A stretch of 64,000 nt of DNA from positions 1 through 64,000 of the forward strand of contig NW_026015078.1 of NCBI RefSeq assembly GCF_020379485.1, given 5' to 3'. This DNA is from Brassica napus. Its lineage: Eukaryota; Streptophyta; Magnoliopsida; Brassicales; Brassicaceae. The notes under the pieces are model-generated. The model had not been told where the DNA came from. It worked only from the letters and a program-made list of their open reading frames with translations, and did not search any database. Position numbers and translations under genes: made by a program. Shown here in pieces: positions 28,901 through 38,539 of this stretch (position 1 is the first letter of the stretch; each line of letters begins with the position of its first letter).

Positions 28901-30288
28901 GGAATCACCTGATTTGAAAGTGGGATAACTTCTTCTTGCCAACTCCTATGAGATTTATTCAACTTCCTGGTGATTCTCCACCACTTTATGTATCCAAATC
29001 AAGCTTCTCACAAAGTGATTCATCCTGGTTTGATTGGAACGACGATGAAGCTGTGCTATTCCCAAACTGGGAAACTGGAATCACCTGATTTGAAAGTGGG
29101 ATAACTTCTTCATCCCAACTCCTATGAGATTTATTCAACTTCCTGGTGATTCTCCACCACTTTATGTATCCAAATCAAGCTTCTCACAAAGTGATTCATC
29201 CTGGTTTGATTGGAACGACGATGAAGCTGTGCTATTCCCAAATTGGGAAACTGGAATCACCTGATTTGAAAGTGGGATAACTTCTTCTTGCCAACTCCTA
29301 TGAGATTAATTCAACTTCCTGGTGATTCTCCACCACTTTATGTATCCAAATCAAGCTTCTCACAAAGAGATTCATCCTGGTTTGATTGGAACGACGAAGA
29401 AGCTGTCCTATTCCCAAACTGGGAAACTGGAATCACCTGATTTGAAAGTGGGATAACTTCTTCTTGCCAACTCCTATGAGATTTATTCAACTTCCTTGTG
29501 ATTCTCCACCACTTTATGTATCCAAATCAAGCTTCTCACAAAGTGATTCATCCTGGTTTGATTGGAACGACGATGAAGCTGTGCTATTCCCAAACTGGGA
29601 AACTGGAATCACCTGATTTGAAAGTGGGATAACTTCTTCATCCCAACTCCTATGAGATTTATTCAACTTCCTGGTGATTCTCCACCACTTTAGGTATCCA
29701 AATCAAGCTTCTCACAAAGAGATTCATCCTGGTTTGATTGGAACGACGAAGAAGCTGTCCTATTCCCAAACTGGGAAACTGGAATCACCTGATTTGAAAG
29801 TGGAATAACTTCTTCTTGCCAACTCCTATGAGATTTATTCAACTTCCTGGTGATTCTCCACCACTTTATGTATCCAAATAAGCTTCTCACAAAGAGATTC
29901 ATCCTGGTTTGATTGGAACGACGAAGAAGCTGTCCTATTCCCAAACTGGGAAACTGGAATCACCTGATTTGAAAGTGGGATAACTTCTTCTTGCCAACTC
30001 CTATGAGATTTATTCAACTTCCTGGTGATTCTCCACCACTTTATGTATCCAAATCAAGCTTCTCACAAAGTGATTCATCCTGGTTTGATTGGAACGACGA
30101 AAAAGCTGTCTTATTCCCAAACTGGGAAACTGGAATCACCTGATTTGAAAGTGGGATAACTTCTTCTTGCCAACTCCTATGAATTTATTCAACTTCCTGG
30201 TGATTCTCCACCACTTTATGTATCCAAATCAAGCTTCTCCCAAAGTGATTCATCCTGGTTTGACTGGAACGACGATGAAGCTGTGCTA
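13925..30288. repeat. Centromeric satellite array, central block (about 93 monomers)
   Basis: This block continues the same 176-bp array: the TSD of element A shows that 10319 and 13930 were adjacent. From about 14 to 27 kb monomers are very uniform, differing mostly at the diagnostic positions. One monomer at about 25527 has a short internal deletion. From about 27 kb rightward variants accumulate: CACAAAGAGATTC, ATTAATTCAAC, CTTTAGGTATCC, TATGAATTTATTC. Several recur about 1755 bp apart, showing a ten-monomer duplication. The block ends at the TGCTA target duplication of element B1. No gene is present. Confidence 0.96.
27050..30288. repeat. Ten-monomer tandem segmental duplication within the satellite
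   Basis: Rare variants occur in the same order at a constant offset: CACAAAGAGATTC at about 27083 and 28836, again at 28136 and 29896; ATTAATTCAAC at about 27553 and 29307; TTTAGTATCC/TTTAGGTATCC at about 27930 and 29690; GAAAAGCTGTCTTATTCC and the TATGAATTTATTC after it at about 28340-28430 and 30098-30190. Offsets are 1753-1760 bp, ten times 176. The outer limits are approximate. Confidence 0.75.
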
Positions 30289-30762
30289 TGTTGACATGAA
30301 GAATAAAGCAAGAAGATAGGAACTTGGAGAACAAGGCTGTCCGTACAACCTAAGAGTGACTTGCAAGGAAAGGAAGCAAGTCATGAGTTAACCAACTCGG
30401 TCAAGTGATTAAAAGATCTCCTAGTGAGTGGGAATGTCGACATGTATCCGTTGAAGAGAAGTGAGTGGAGGAGTCACGGGTGTGTCTAAGAGAAGAGAGA
30501 GGGAGCTGACCGTTGGGAGCTGTCACTATCCCTCTTGCTGAACGAGCCATCCGCGGATCTGCTTTCTCTTTGTTTATTCTTTCCCTTGTACTATCTTCTC
30601 ATTGTTTATGCATTCTTGTATGTCTTTAAATACCTTGTCATGTGTAACAAATCAAGAGAGGAAACTTATTCTCCTTCTATTCTCTTTGTCACACTCTCAC
30701 GGAAACTCTCTCCATCTCTTACTCTTCTCTCTTAATCTCTCCTTAATCTTCTAAAACTCTCA
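30289..30762 (+). repeat. 5' LTR of B1
   Basis: This 474-bp LTR (TG...CA) contains TCCGTACAA at 30340-30348 and a TATA-like TTTAAATA at 30625-30632. It ends directly against the primer site. Confidence 0.95.
30625..30632 (+). promoter_or_regulatory. Possible TATA box in the B1 5' LTR
   Basis: TTTAAATA lies about 130 bases before the LTR end, a plausible position for the element's RNA start. This is a weak match with no other evidence. Confidence 0.4.
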
Positions 30763-30774
30763 TGGTATCAGAGC
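30763..30774 (+). other. Primer binding site of B1
   Basis: TGGTATCAGAGC (tRNA-iMet complement) directly follows the LTR with no spacer. Confidence 0.93.
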
Positions 30775-30942
30775 AGCTGTGCTCTTGAGACCTAAATCTC
30801 TTTTTCTTCCGCGAACTCTCTGTGTTTTATTTCTATTTTTGGCAAAGTTCATCCTGTTCTTGAGGTGTTCTTCAATCTCATTTCCAGAATTTGCCAAAAA
30901 TAGCAAAGTTCATCCAAAACTTTCGTTTCTCTTTCTCTCTTG

Positions 30943-32795
30943 ATGGATACCTCCGAGAACCCAAAGATGGTGATGATACCAGTTACTCTCAAGGGTCCTA
31001 ACTACCTGACATGGGCAAGACTTGCCAAAACAGCTCTCGGAGGCAGAGGCCTTTGGGAGATTGTTGAAGAAGGCCGCCCCACCAAGAAGACTGTCCTAGG
31101 AGAGGATGGCAAAGAAGTGGTGGTTGCGGATGCTGGGGATAAGAAGAAAGGTCAGGAGGACCTCATGGTGTTGTCTATCATCCAGAATAGCCTCGCCCCT
31201 TCTCTCCAAGAGGCTTATGCATTCTGTGAAACTTCCAAGGAGCTGTGGGATACTCTCAAGAAGGTGTATGCCAACAAATCCAACATCAGCAAGGTGTATG
31301 AAGTAAAAGGAGCAATCAACTCTCTAAGTCAAGAGGACACAGACTTTGATGCTCATTTTGGGAAGTTCCGGTCTCTATGGGCTGAGCTAGAAATGCTCAG
31401 ACCCGCAACAATTGATCCGGATGTTCTACATGAAAGAAGGGAGCAAGATAAGGTCTTTGCCTTGCTGCTCACTCTCAATCCAGGGTATGATGACCTTATT
31501 AGGCACATACTGAGGAACAAGGAGCTTCCATCTCTAGATGAAGTGTGTGCTGAGATTCAGAAGGAGCACGGCTCAGTGGGTCTCTTTAAGAGAAAGGGAG
31601 AGCTAGTGATGGCCAATCAAGCTGAAGGAGCCGAGAGCAAACCTGCCGGAGTAGCCAACAAAGGGTACTACAAGCCGGAGGAAAAGAAAGTGTGGGTGTG
31701 TGATCATTGCAAGAGGAAGGGTCACGGCAAGGACAAGTGCTGGATACTTCACCCACACCTCAAACCGGCTAAGTTCAAGACTGATGGTCGAGCAAACTAC
31801 TCAGGTGATGTAGGAGAAGCTTCCACGGCCTACCGCACTCATGAGGGCAAGGGAAACCAGGATGAGTCCATCAAGAAATCTGACATTGAGGCACTCATCA
31901 AAGCTCTCAAGGAGTCTTGTAAAACTCTTGGTTCCTCTCTTAGTGCATCATATCAATTGCCTAGGAGTTTATTCACGGCATTTCAAGTTGCTCATGAATC
32001 TGATAGAGTTAAACCCTTAGTCATAGACTCAGGAGCCTCTCATCACATGATTAGTGATTTAAACTTGATTAAAAATATCACTCCTGCAGTAGGAAATGTT
32101 ATGATAGCTGATGGTAACAAGGTTCCAATTAAAGGCATAGGGGAACTTAAATTATTTGAGAAAGAATCCAAAGCCTTCTACATGCCTAGTTTCACTTCTA
32201 ATCTATTATCTGTGAAAAGGGTGACCAATGACTTGAATTGCAATGTTATATCTACGCCTGATGATGTCTACTTTCAGGATATTGACTCATGTAGGTTGCT
32301 TGGCAAAGGTGTGAGCAAGGGAAACCTGTACTTGCTAGAAGACACTAAGCTTGCATCCGATCTATCTGTTGCTTTCAATTCAAGTTTTAATTTCCCTAAA
32401 GATGTAATGTGGCATGCTAGATTAGGACATCCTCATTCTCGTGCCTTGAACATCATGTTGCCTAGTATTTCATTCCAACAAGATTGTGAAGCTTGTATCT
32501 TAGGAAAACATTGCAAAACTGTATTTCCCAAGTCTAGTACAATCTATGAACACTGCTTTGATTTAATTCACTCGGATGTATGGACAGCTCCATGTCTTTC
32601 TAGAGAACATCACAAGTATTTTGTGACCTTTATTGATGAGAAATCCAAGTACACATGGATCACTCTCTTACAATCAAAGGATAGGGTCTTAGATGCATTT
32701 ATAAACTTTGAAACATATGTCTCTAACCATTATAATGCCAAAGTTAAGATTTTGAGATCAGATAATGGAGGAGAGTACACCAGCAATGCATTCAA
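30943..32795 (+). pseudogene. B1 polyprotein, N-terminal part (Gag, protease, first half of integrase)
   Basis: The frame starts at ATG 30943; an upstream TTG codon is not a credible start. It encodes the copia Gag region, a CCHC zinc knuckle (CDHC-KRKG-H-GKDK-C), protease DSGAS, the HARLGHPH pre-integrase motif and integrase up to SDNGGEY. It is cut after codon 617 by insertion of B2, and the frame then ends a few codons into B2's LTR. It is almost identical to the matching part of B2's polyprotein; one visible change is a Cys for Gly in the stretch after the zinc knuckle (KESCKTLG). The break is physical, not mutational: the frame resumes in phase at 38540. Normally this polyprotein forms the virus-like particle and carries reverse transcription and integration. 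Confidence 0.93.
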
Positions 32796-33320
32796 TGTTG
32801 ACATGAAGCAATAAAGAGAGGAGAATGAAGTAAGAAGCAAGAGGGGAACAATTACATCCGGATCAAGCAATCACTCAACTTACCTTGCTAGACAAGTCTG
32901 TCCGTACAAGACAACCCTAACTTGGAGTGCAAGACATAAGAGTGACTGATGTAGAAGAGAAGAAGGCAAGAAGAATGTTTGGAATCGCCTAAGGGAAGTG
33001 GGGAACCGTTGAGAGTGCAGGTCACGGGTCTGGTTAAGGATTCAAAGTCTTCCCACCCGTTAGGACCTGTCACTATCCAGGACCACTTTGCCCATCTCTC
33101 CTCTGTCTTAACTTCTTTGTTTATTGTTTCCTTAATGTCGACATCTTGCTGTATGAATTCTATAAATGGGTTGTTCCCATAAACAAATCATTCAAGGGAA
33201 AAGAGTTCTCTATTATTCTCTTTGTCAATCTCTCTCTCTCTCTCACGGTTCAACCTAGTTCTTCTCTAATCTCTTCACAAATCTTCCTTAAACTCTCACA
33301 TAAATCCTATAAAACTCTCA
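32796..33320 (+). repeat. 5' LTR of B2
   Basis: This 525-bp LTR runs TGTTGACATG to AAACTCTCA. It contains TCCGTACAA at 32901-32909, a TATA box and a CT-rich tract before the end. Confidence 0.95.
33161..33167 (+). promoter_or_regulatory. Likely TATA box in the B2 5' LTR
   Basis: TATAAAT lies about 155 bases before the LTR end, followed by a CT-rich stretch typical of plant transcript starts. The same sequence is in the 3' LTR. Confidence 0.6.
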
Positions 33321-33332
33321 TGGTATCAGAGC
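33321..33332 (+). other. Primer binding site of B2
   Basis: TGGTATCAGAGC follows the 5' LTR directly. Confidence 0.93.
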
Positions 33333-33500
33333 AGCTGTGCTCTTGAGACCTAAATCTCTTTTTCTTCCGCGAACTCTCTGTGTTTTATTTCTATTTTTGG
33401 CAAAGTTCATCCTGTTCTTGAGGTGTTCTTCAATCTCATTTCCAGAATTTGCCAAAAGTAGCAAAGTTCATCCAAAACTTTCGTTTCTCTTTCTCTCTTG

Positions 33501-36500
33501 ATGGATACCTCCGAGAACCCAAAGATGGTAATGATACCAGTTACTCTCAAGGGTCCTAACTACCTGACATGGGCAAGACTTGCCAAAACAGCTCTCGGAG
33601 GCAGAGGTCTTTGGGAGATTGTTGAAGAAGGCCGCCCCACCAAGAAGACTGTCCTAGGAGAGGATGGCAAAGAAGTGGTGGTTGCGGATGCTGGGGATAA
33701 GAAGAAAGGTCAGGAGGACCTCATGGTGTTGTCTATCATCCAGAATAGCCTCGCCCCTTCTCTCCAAGAGGCTTATGCATTCTGTGAAACTTCCAAGGAG
33801 CTGTGGGATACTCTCAAGAAGGTGTATGCCAACAAATCCAACATCAGCAAGGTGTATGAAGTAAAAGGAGCAATCAATTCTCTAAGTCAAGAGGACACAG
33901 ACTTTGATGCTCATTTTGGGAAGTTCCGGTCTCTATGGGCTGAGCTAGAGATGCTCAGACCCGCAACAGTTGATCCGGATGTTCTACATGAAAGAAGGGA
34001 GCAAGATAAGGTCTTTGCCTTGCTGCTCACTCTCAACCCAGGGTATGATGACCTTATTAGGCACATACTGAGGAACAAGGAGCTTCCATCTCTAGATGAA
34101 GTGTGTGCTGAGATTCAGAAGGAGCACGGCTCAGTGGGTCTCTTTAAGAGAAAGGGAGAGCTAGTGATGGCCAATCAAGCTGAAGGAGCCGAGAGCAAAC
34201 CTGCCGGAGTAGCCAACAAAGGGTACTACAAGCCGGAGGAAAAGAAAGTGTGGGTGTGTGATCATTGCAAGAGGAAGGGTCACGGCAAGGACAAGTGCTG
34301 GATACTTCACCCACACCTCAAACCGGCTAAGTTCAAGACTGATGGTCGGGCAAACTACTCAGGTGATGTAGGAGAAGCTTCCACGGCCTACCGCACTCAT
34401 GAGGGCAAGGGAAACCAGGATGAGTCCATCAAGAAATCTGACATTGAGGCACTCATCAAAGCTCTCAAGGAGTCTGGTAAAACTCTTGGTTCCTCCCTTA
34501 GTGCATCATATCAATTGCCTAGGAGTTTATTCACGGCGTTTCAAGTTGCTCATGAATCTGATAGAGTTAAACCCTTAGTCATAGACTCAGGAGCCTCTCA
34601 TCACATGATTAGTGATTTAAATTTGATTAAAAATATCACTCCTGCAGTAGGAAATGTTATGATAGCTGATGGTAACAAGGTTCCAATTAAAGGCATAGGG
34701 GAACTTAAATTATTTGAGAAAGAATCCAAAGCTTTCTACATGCCTAGTTTCACTTCTAATCTATTATCTGTGAAAAGGGTGACCAATGACTTGAATTGCA
34801 ATGTTATATTTACGCCTGATGATGTCTACTTTCAGGATATTGACTCATGTAGGTTGCTTGGCAAAGGTGTGAGCAAGGGAAACCTGTACTTGCTAGAAGA
34901 CACTAAGCTTGCATCCGATCTATCTGTTGCTTTCAATTCAAGTTTTAATTTCCCTAAAGATGTAATGTGGCATGCTAGATTAGGACATCCTCATTCTCGT
35001 GCCTTGAACATCATGTTGCCTAGTATTTCATTCCAGCAAGATTGTGAAGCTTGTATCTTAGGAAAACATTGCAAAACTGTATTTCCCAAGTCTAGTACAA
35101 TCTATGAACACTGCTTTGATTTAATCCACTCGGATGTATGGACAGCTCCATGTCTTTCTAGAGAACATCACAAGTATTTTGTGACCTTTATTGATGAGAA
35201 ATCCAAGTACACATGGATCACTCTCTTACAATCAAAGGATAGGGTCTTAGATGCATTTATAAACTTTGAAACATATGTCTCTAACCATTATAATGCCAAA
35301 GTTAAGATTTTGAGATCAGATAATGGAGGAGAGTACACCAGCAATGCATTCAAAGCTCATCTAGCCAAACAAGGTGTGATTCATCAAACCAGCTGTCCAT
35401 ACACTCCCCAACAAAATGGTGTGGCCGAGAGGAAGAACAGGCATCTCATGGAGGTCACTAGGAGCATGATGTTCCATACTAGTGTCCCAAAGAGCTTTTG
35501 GGGTGATGCGGTCCTAACTGCATGCTACCTGATCAACCGCATTCCTACCAGAGTTCTACAAGACTGCTCTCCATTTGAGGTATTGAACAAAGCTAAACCA
35601 TCTATTGATCATATGCGTGTGTTTGGGTGCCTTTGTTTTGTTTTGAAACCAGGAGAACTGAGGAACAAACTGGAGGCTAAGAGCACAAGAGCTATGTTCA
35701 TTGGGTATTCACCAAACCAGAAGGGCTATAAGTGCTATGAACCAGAGACTAGGAGAGTCTTGGTATCTAGAGATGTGAAGTTTGTAGAAACCAGAGGGTA
35801 CTACAACAACAAGGATTGGAATGAGCTGGAGAACTTGTCTCAATCCGCATCAGATAGAGCAGCCAATCTCAGACAAGTCATGAGGAGACTTGGGGTCAGC
35901 TTACCTATGGAAGAGCCGGGACAAGCAGGATCAGATAATGTGGGAGGATCAAGCCGGTCTGAAGAGCAAACCGAGACAACTACAGATGAAGTTGAGATCC
36001 AAGAAGCTGCTCCCCTTGATCCTGAGGGGGGAAATCAGGGTGAACCACCTGTATCTGAGGAAGTTCATGATCAAGAAGAGCACCATGACCAAGAGGAGGA
36101 AGTGGAGGATCAGAATCAGAACTTGGAAGGTGGAGAAGGCACTCAGAATGAAAATGATCAGCCAGTACTTAGGAGAAGTACTAGGATCAAGAAGCCGGCT
36201 TCAAACTGGAACAACACCAGAGTCTACTTCAATGCAGAGGCAGTAGCTCACCCACCCAGTGGCGTGTGCTCCCTAGCTCACTATCCAGAAGAACATCAAG
36301 CCTTTGTGGGCTCATTGGATCAGGAATGGATACCAAGAACATATGCAGAAGCTATGGAAGATGATGAATGGAGGGAATCAGTGAATGATGAAATGGGAGC
36401 CATGGAGAGGAACAACACCTGGTATGAGACAGAGCTTCCAAAAGGAAAGAAAGCCGTGACCAGCAGACTCATACACACTATCAAGTATCTTGCAAATGGA

Positions 36501-37874
36501 AAGCCAGAAAGAAAAAAGACCAGATTGGTAGCAAGAGGATACACACAAGTTTATGGAGAAGACTATCTAGACACCTTTGCACCAGTGGCCAAGCTTCACA
36601 CAATCCGGATTATCCTTTCATTGGCAGTAAATCAAGAGTGGGATCTTTGGCAAATGGATGTGAAGAATGCCTTCTTGCAAGGTGAACTAGAAGATGAGGT
36701 ATATATGAGACCACCGCCGGGAATGGAAGAGATGGTGAAACCAGGGAATGTACTCAGACTCAGAAAAGCCATATATGGTTTGAAACAATCACCAAGAGCT
36801 TGGTATCACAAGCTGAGCACTACACTGAATGGGAGAGGCTTTGTGAAGTCTCAAGCGGATCACACACTCTTCACTCTCACCAGCAAGCAAGGGATTGTTG
36901 TGATTCTAGTCTATGTGGATGATATCATCATCACTGGTTGTGACAAGGAGGGGATCAGTTCAACCAAGACCTTTCTTAAAGCCGCATTTGATATCAAAGA
37001 CCTAGGAGAACTGAAGTACTTCCTCGGCATTGAGATGTGCAGATCAAAGGAAGGATTGTTCATGTCCCAAAGAAAGTATACCCTGGACATCTTAAAGGAG
37101 GCAGGAGATCTTGGAGGAAGACAAGCCAAGACACCACTTGAAGAAGGTTACAAGGTATTGCGAGAGGGGGAGTATGAAGATACTCCATTTGAAGATGTCA
37201 AACAATATAGACGGATGGTTGGGAAGCTGATCTATCTAACCATCACTCGGCCAGATGTGTGCTTTGCAGTTAATCAAGTAAGCCAACATATGCAAACTCC
37301 CAAGGTTCATCACTGGAACATGGTGGAGAGGATACTAAGATACTTGAGAGAGGCACCAGGTCAGGGTGTATGGATGGCTTGCAACAAGAACACTGAGGTG
37401 ATAGGATACTGTGATGCAGATTGGGCTGGGGACAGAATAGACAGAAGATCAACCACCGGCTATTGTACATTCATTGGAGGAAATCTGGTCACTTGGAAGA
37501 GCAAGAAACAGAAGGTAGTGTCTTGCTCTAGTGCAGAAGCAGAGTACAGATCAATGAGGAAGCTAACCAGTGAGCTTATCTGGATAAAAGGGCTTCTAGG
37601 CGACTTGGGAATTGAGATCAAAACTCCCATGACCATGCATTGTGACAACCAAGCCGCAATACACATTGCATCCAACTCAGTCTTCCATGAGAGGACAAAA
37701 CACATAGAAGTGGACTGCCACAAGGTAAGACAAGCAGTAGAGCAGCAAGTGATTCTCCCATGTTATACAAGAAGTGAGGATCAGCTGGCTGACATCTTCA
37801 CCAAGGCGGCCAGTAGCAAAGTTTGTGAGTCCATTCTTCCAAGACTTGGACTCATAAACCTCCCATGTCAATAA
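33501..37874 (+). CDS. B2 Gag-Pol polyprotein, intact copia type (1457 aa)
   Basis: One open frame from ATG 33501, 168 bases after the primer site, to TAA. In order: Gag with LTW and ELWDTL features (1-240); CCHC knuckle at 253-266; protease DSGAS at 362-366; pre-integrase HARLGHPH from 491 and CEACILGKHC; integrase with FDLIHSDVW and the D of SDNGGE at 607; an acidic, low-complexity linker; RT with DVKNAFLQGELEDEVY from 1053 and YVDD at 1138-1141; RNase H with DADWAGD from 1305 and TKHIEVDCHKVR near the end. Integrase before RT defines Ty1/copia. All catalytic motifs I can see are intact and length is normal for the family. Gag and Pol share one frame, so their ratio is not set by frameshifting here. 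Confidence 0.97.
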   Translation: MDTSENPKMVMIPVTLKGPNYLTWARLAKTALGGRGLWEIVEEGRPTKKTVLGEDGKEVVVADAGDKKKGQEDLMVLSIIQNSLAPSLQEAYAFCETSKELWDTLKKVYANKSNISKVYEVKGAINSLSQEDTDFDAHFGKFRSLWAELEMLRPATVDPDVLHERREQDKVFALLLTLNPGYDDLIRHILRNKELPSLDEVCAEIQKEHGSVGLFKRKGELVMANQAEGAESKPAGVANKGYYKPEEKKVWVCDHCKRKGHGKDKCWILHPHLKPAKFKTDGRANYSGDVGEASTAYRTHEGKGNQDESIKKSDIEALIKALKESGKTLGSSLSASYQLPRSLFTAFQVAHESDRVKPLVIDSGASHHMISDLNLIKNITPAVGNVMIADGNKVPIKGIGELKLFEKESKAFYMPSFTSNLLSVKRVTNDLNCNVIFTPDDVYFQDIDSCRLLGKGVSKGNLYLLEDTKLASDLSVAFNSSFNFPKDVMWHARLGHPHSRALNIMLPSISFQQDCEACILGKHCKTVFPKSSTIYEHCFDLIHSDVWTAPCLSREHHKYFVTFIDEKSKYTWITLLQSKDRVLDAFINFETYVSNHYNAKVKILRSDNGGEYTSNAFKAHLAKQGVIHQTSCPYTPQQNGVAERKNRHLMEVTRSMMFHTSVPKSFWGDAVLTACYLINRIPTRVLQDCSPFEVLNKAKPSIDHMRVFGCLCFVLKPGELRNKLEAKSTRAMFIGYSPNQKGYKCYEPETRRVLVSRDVKFVETRGYYNNKDWNELENLSQSASDRAANLRQVMRRLGVSLPMEEPGQAGSDNVGGSSRSEEQTETTTDEVEIQEAAPLDPEGGNQGEPPVSEEVHDQEEHHDQEEEVEDQNQNLEGGEGTQNENDQPVLRRSTRIKKPASNWNNTRVYFNAEAVAHPPSGVCSLAHYPEEHQAFVGSLDQEWIPRTYAEAMEDDEWRESVNDEMGAMERNNTWYETELPKGKKAVTSRLIHTIKYLANGKPERKKTRLVARGYTQVYGEDYLDTFAPVAKLHTIRIILSLAVNQEWDLWQMDVKNAFLQGELEDEVYMRPPPGMEEMVKPGNVLRLRKAIYGLKQSPRAWYHKLSTTLNGRGFVKSQADHTLFTLTSKQGIVVILVYVDDIIITGCDKEGISSTKTFLKAAFDIKDLGELKYFLGIEMCRSKEGLFMSQRKYTLDILKEAGDLGGRQAKTPLEEGYKVLREGEYEDTPFEDVKQYRRMVGKLIYLTITRPDVCFAVNQVSQHMQTPKVHHWNMVERILRYLREAPGQGVWMACNKNTEVIGYCDADWAGDRIDRRSTTGYCTFIGGNLVTWKSKKQKVVSCSSAEAEYRSMRKLTSELIWIKGLLGDLGIEIKTPMTMHCDNQAAIHIASNSVFHERTKHIEVDCHKVRQAVEQQVILPCYTRSEDQLADIFTKAASSKVCESILPRLGLINLPCQ

Positions 37875-37889
37875 TCCCCTCACCATGGA

Positions 37890-38014
37890 GTATTCTACTC
37901 TTTTTCCTTTGCTTGGTTTTTATCCCAAGTGGTTTTTCCAAGTAAAGGTTTTAATGAGGGAATGCTTCATGGTTTCCAAGCTTGACAATCACCACTGTCA
38001 AGCTTGAGGGGGAG
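37890..38014 (+). other. B2 3' untranslated region with conserved block, hairpin and polypurine tract
   Basis: A block with ACTCTTTTTCC, ATCCCAA and TTTTAATGAGG (about 37895-37965) recurs before the 3' LTR of B1, C, D and E. It is followed by a 10-bp perfect stem, CAAGCTTGAC (37977-37986) and GTCAAGCTTG (37997-38006), and then the polypurine tract GAGGGGGAG (38006-38014), which abuts the LTR. The stem is inferred from sequence only. Confidence 0.75.
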
Positions 38015-38539
38015 TGTTGACATGAAGCAATAAAGAGAGGAGAATGAAGTAAGAAGCAAGAGGGGAACAATTACATCCGGATCAAGCAATCACTCAACTT
38101 ACCTTGCTAGACAAGTCTGTCCGTACAAGACAACCCTAACTTGGAGTGCAAGACATAAGAGTGACTGATGTAGAAGAGAAGAAGGCAAGAAGAATGTTTG
38201 GAATCGCCTAAGGGAAGTGGGGAACCGTTGAGAGTGCAGGTCACGGGTCTGGTTAAGGATTCAAAGTCTTCCCACCCGTTAGGACCTGTCACTATCCAGG
38301 ACCACTTTGCCCATCTCTCCTCTGTCTTAACTTCTTTGTTTATTGTTTCCTTAATGTCGACATCTTGCTGTATGAATTCTATAAATGGGTTGTTCCCATA
38401 AACAAATCATTCAAGGGAAAAGAGTTCTCTATTATTCTCTTTGTCAATCTCTCTCTCTCTCTCACGGTTCAACCTAGTTCTTCTCTAATCTCTTCACAAA
38501 TCTTCCTTAAACTCTCACATAAATCCTATAAAACTCTCA
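38015..38539 (+). repeat. 3' LTR of B2
   Basis: Same length (525 bp) as 32796-33320 with no difference seen. It ends AAACTCTCA directly before the TTCAA target duplication. Confidence 0.96.

Larger units (their letters stand above)
32796..38539 (+). mobile_element. Element B2: complete, apparently intact Ty1/copia retrotransposon (5744 bp) nested in B1
   Basis: LTRs of 525 bp (32796-33320 and 38015-38539) look identical. The target duplication TTCAA lies at 32791-32795 and 38540-38544, inside the integrase codons of B1. The primer site, polypurine tract and a single uninterrupted polyprotein frame are all present. The interior is nearly identical to B1, but the LTR is a different type: 525 versus 474 bp, sharing only the two ends and short blocks. 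B2 must be younger than B1. Everything needed for autonomous transposition appears present by inspection. Confidence 0.97.

Noticed and set aside
420..30017. Many 60-120 codon open frames in the satellite, mostly minus strand
   Set aside because: They repeat the same peptide every 176 bp; 176 is not a multiple of three, and they exist only where an indel restores frame. No start context or family match.
1..30288. CRISPR-like regular repeat
   Set aside because: Contiguous 176-bp satellite without unique spacers, in plant DNA.
30763..30774. tRNA-like TGGTATCAGAGC sequences as tRNA gene ends
   Set aside because: Only the short complement to tRNA-iMet beside LTRs; no cloverleaf around them.
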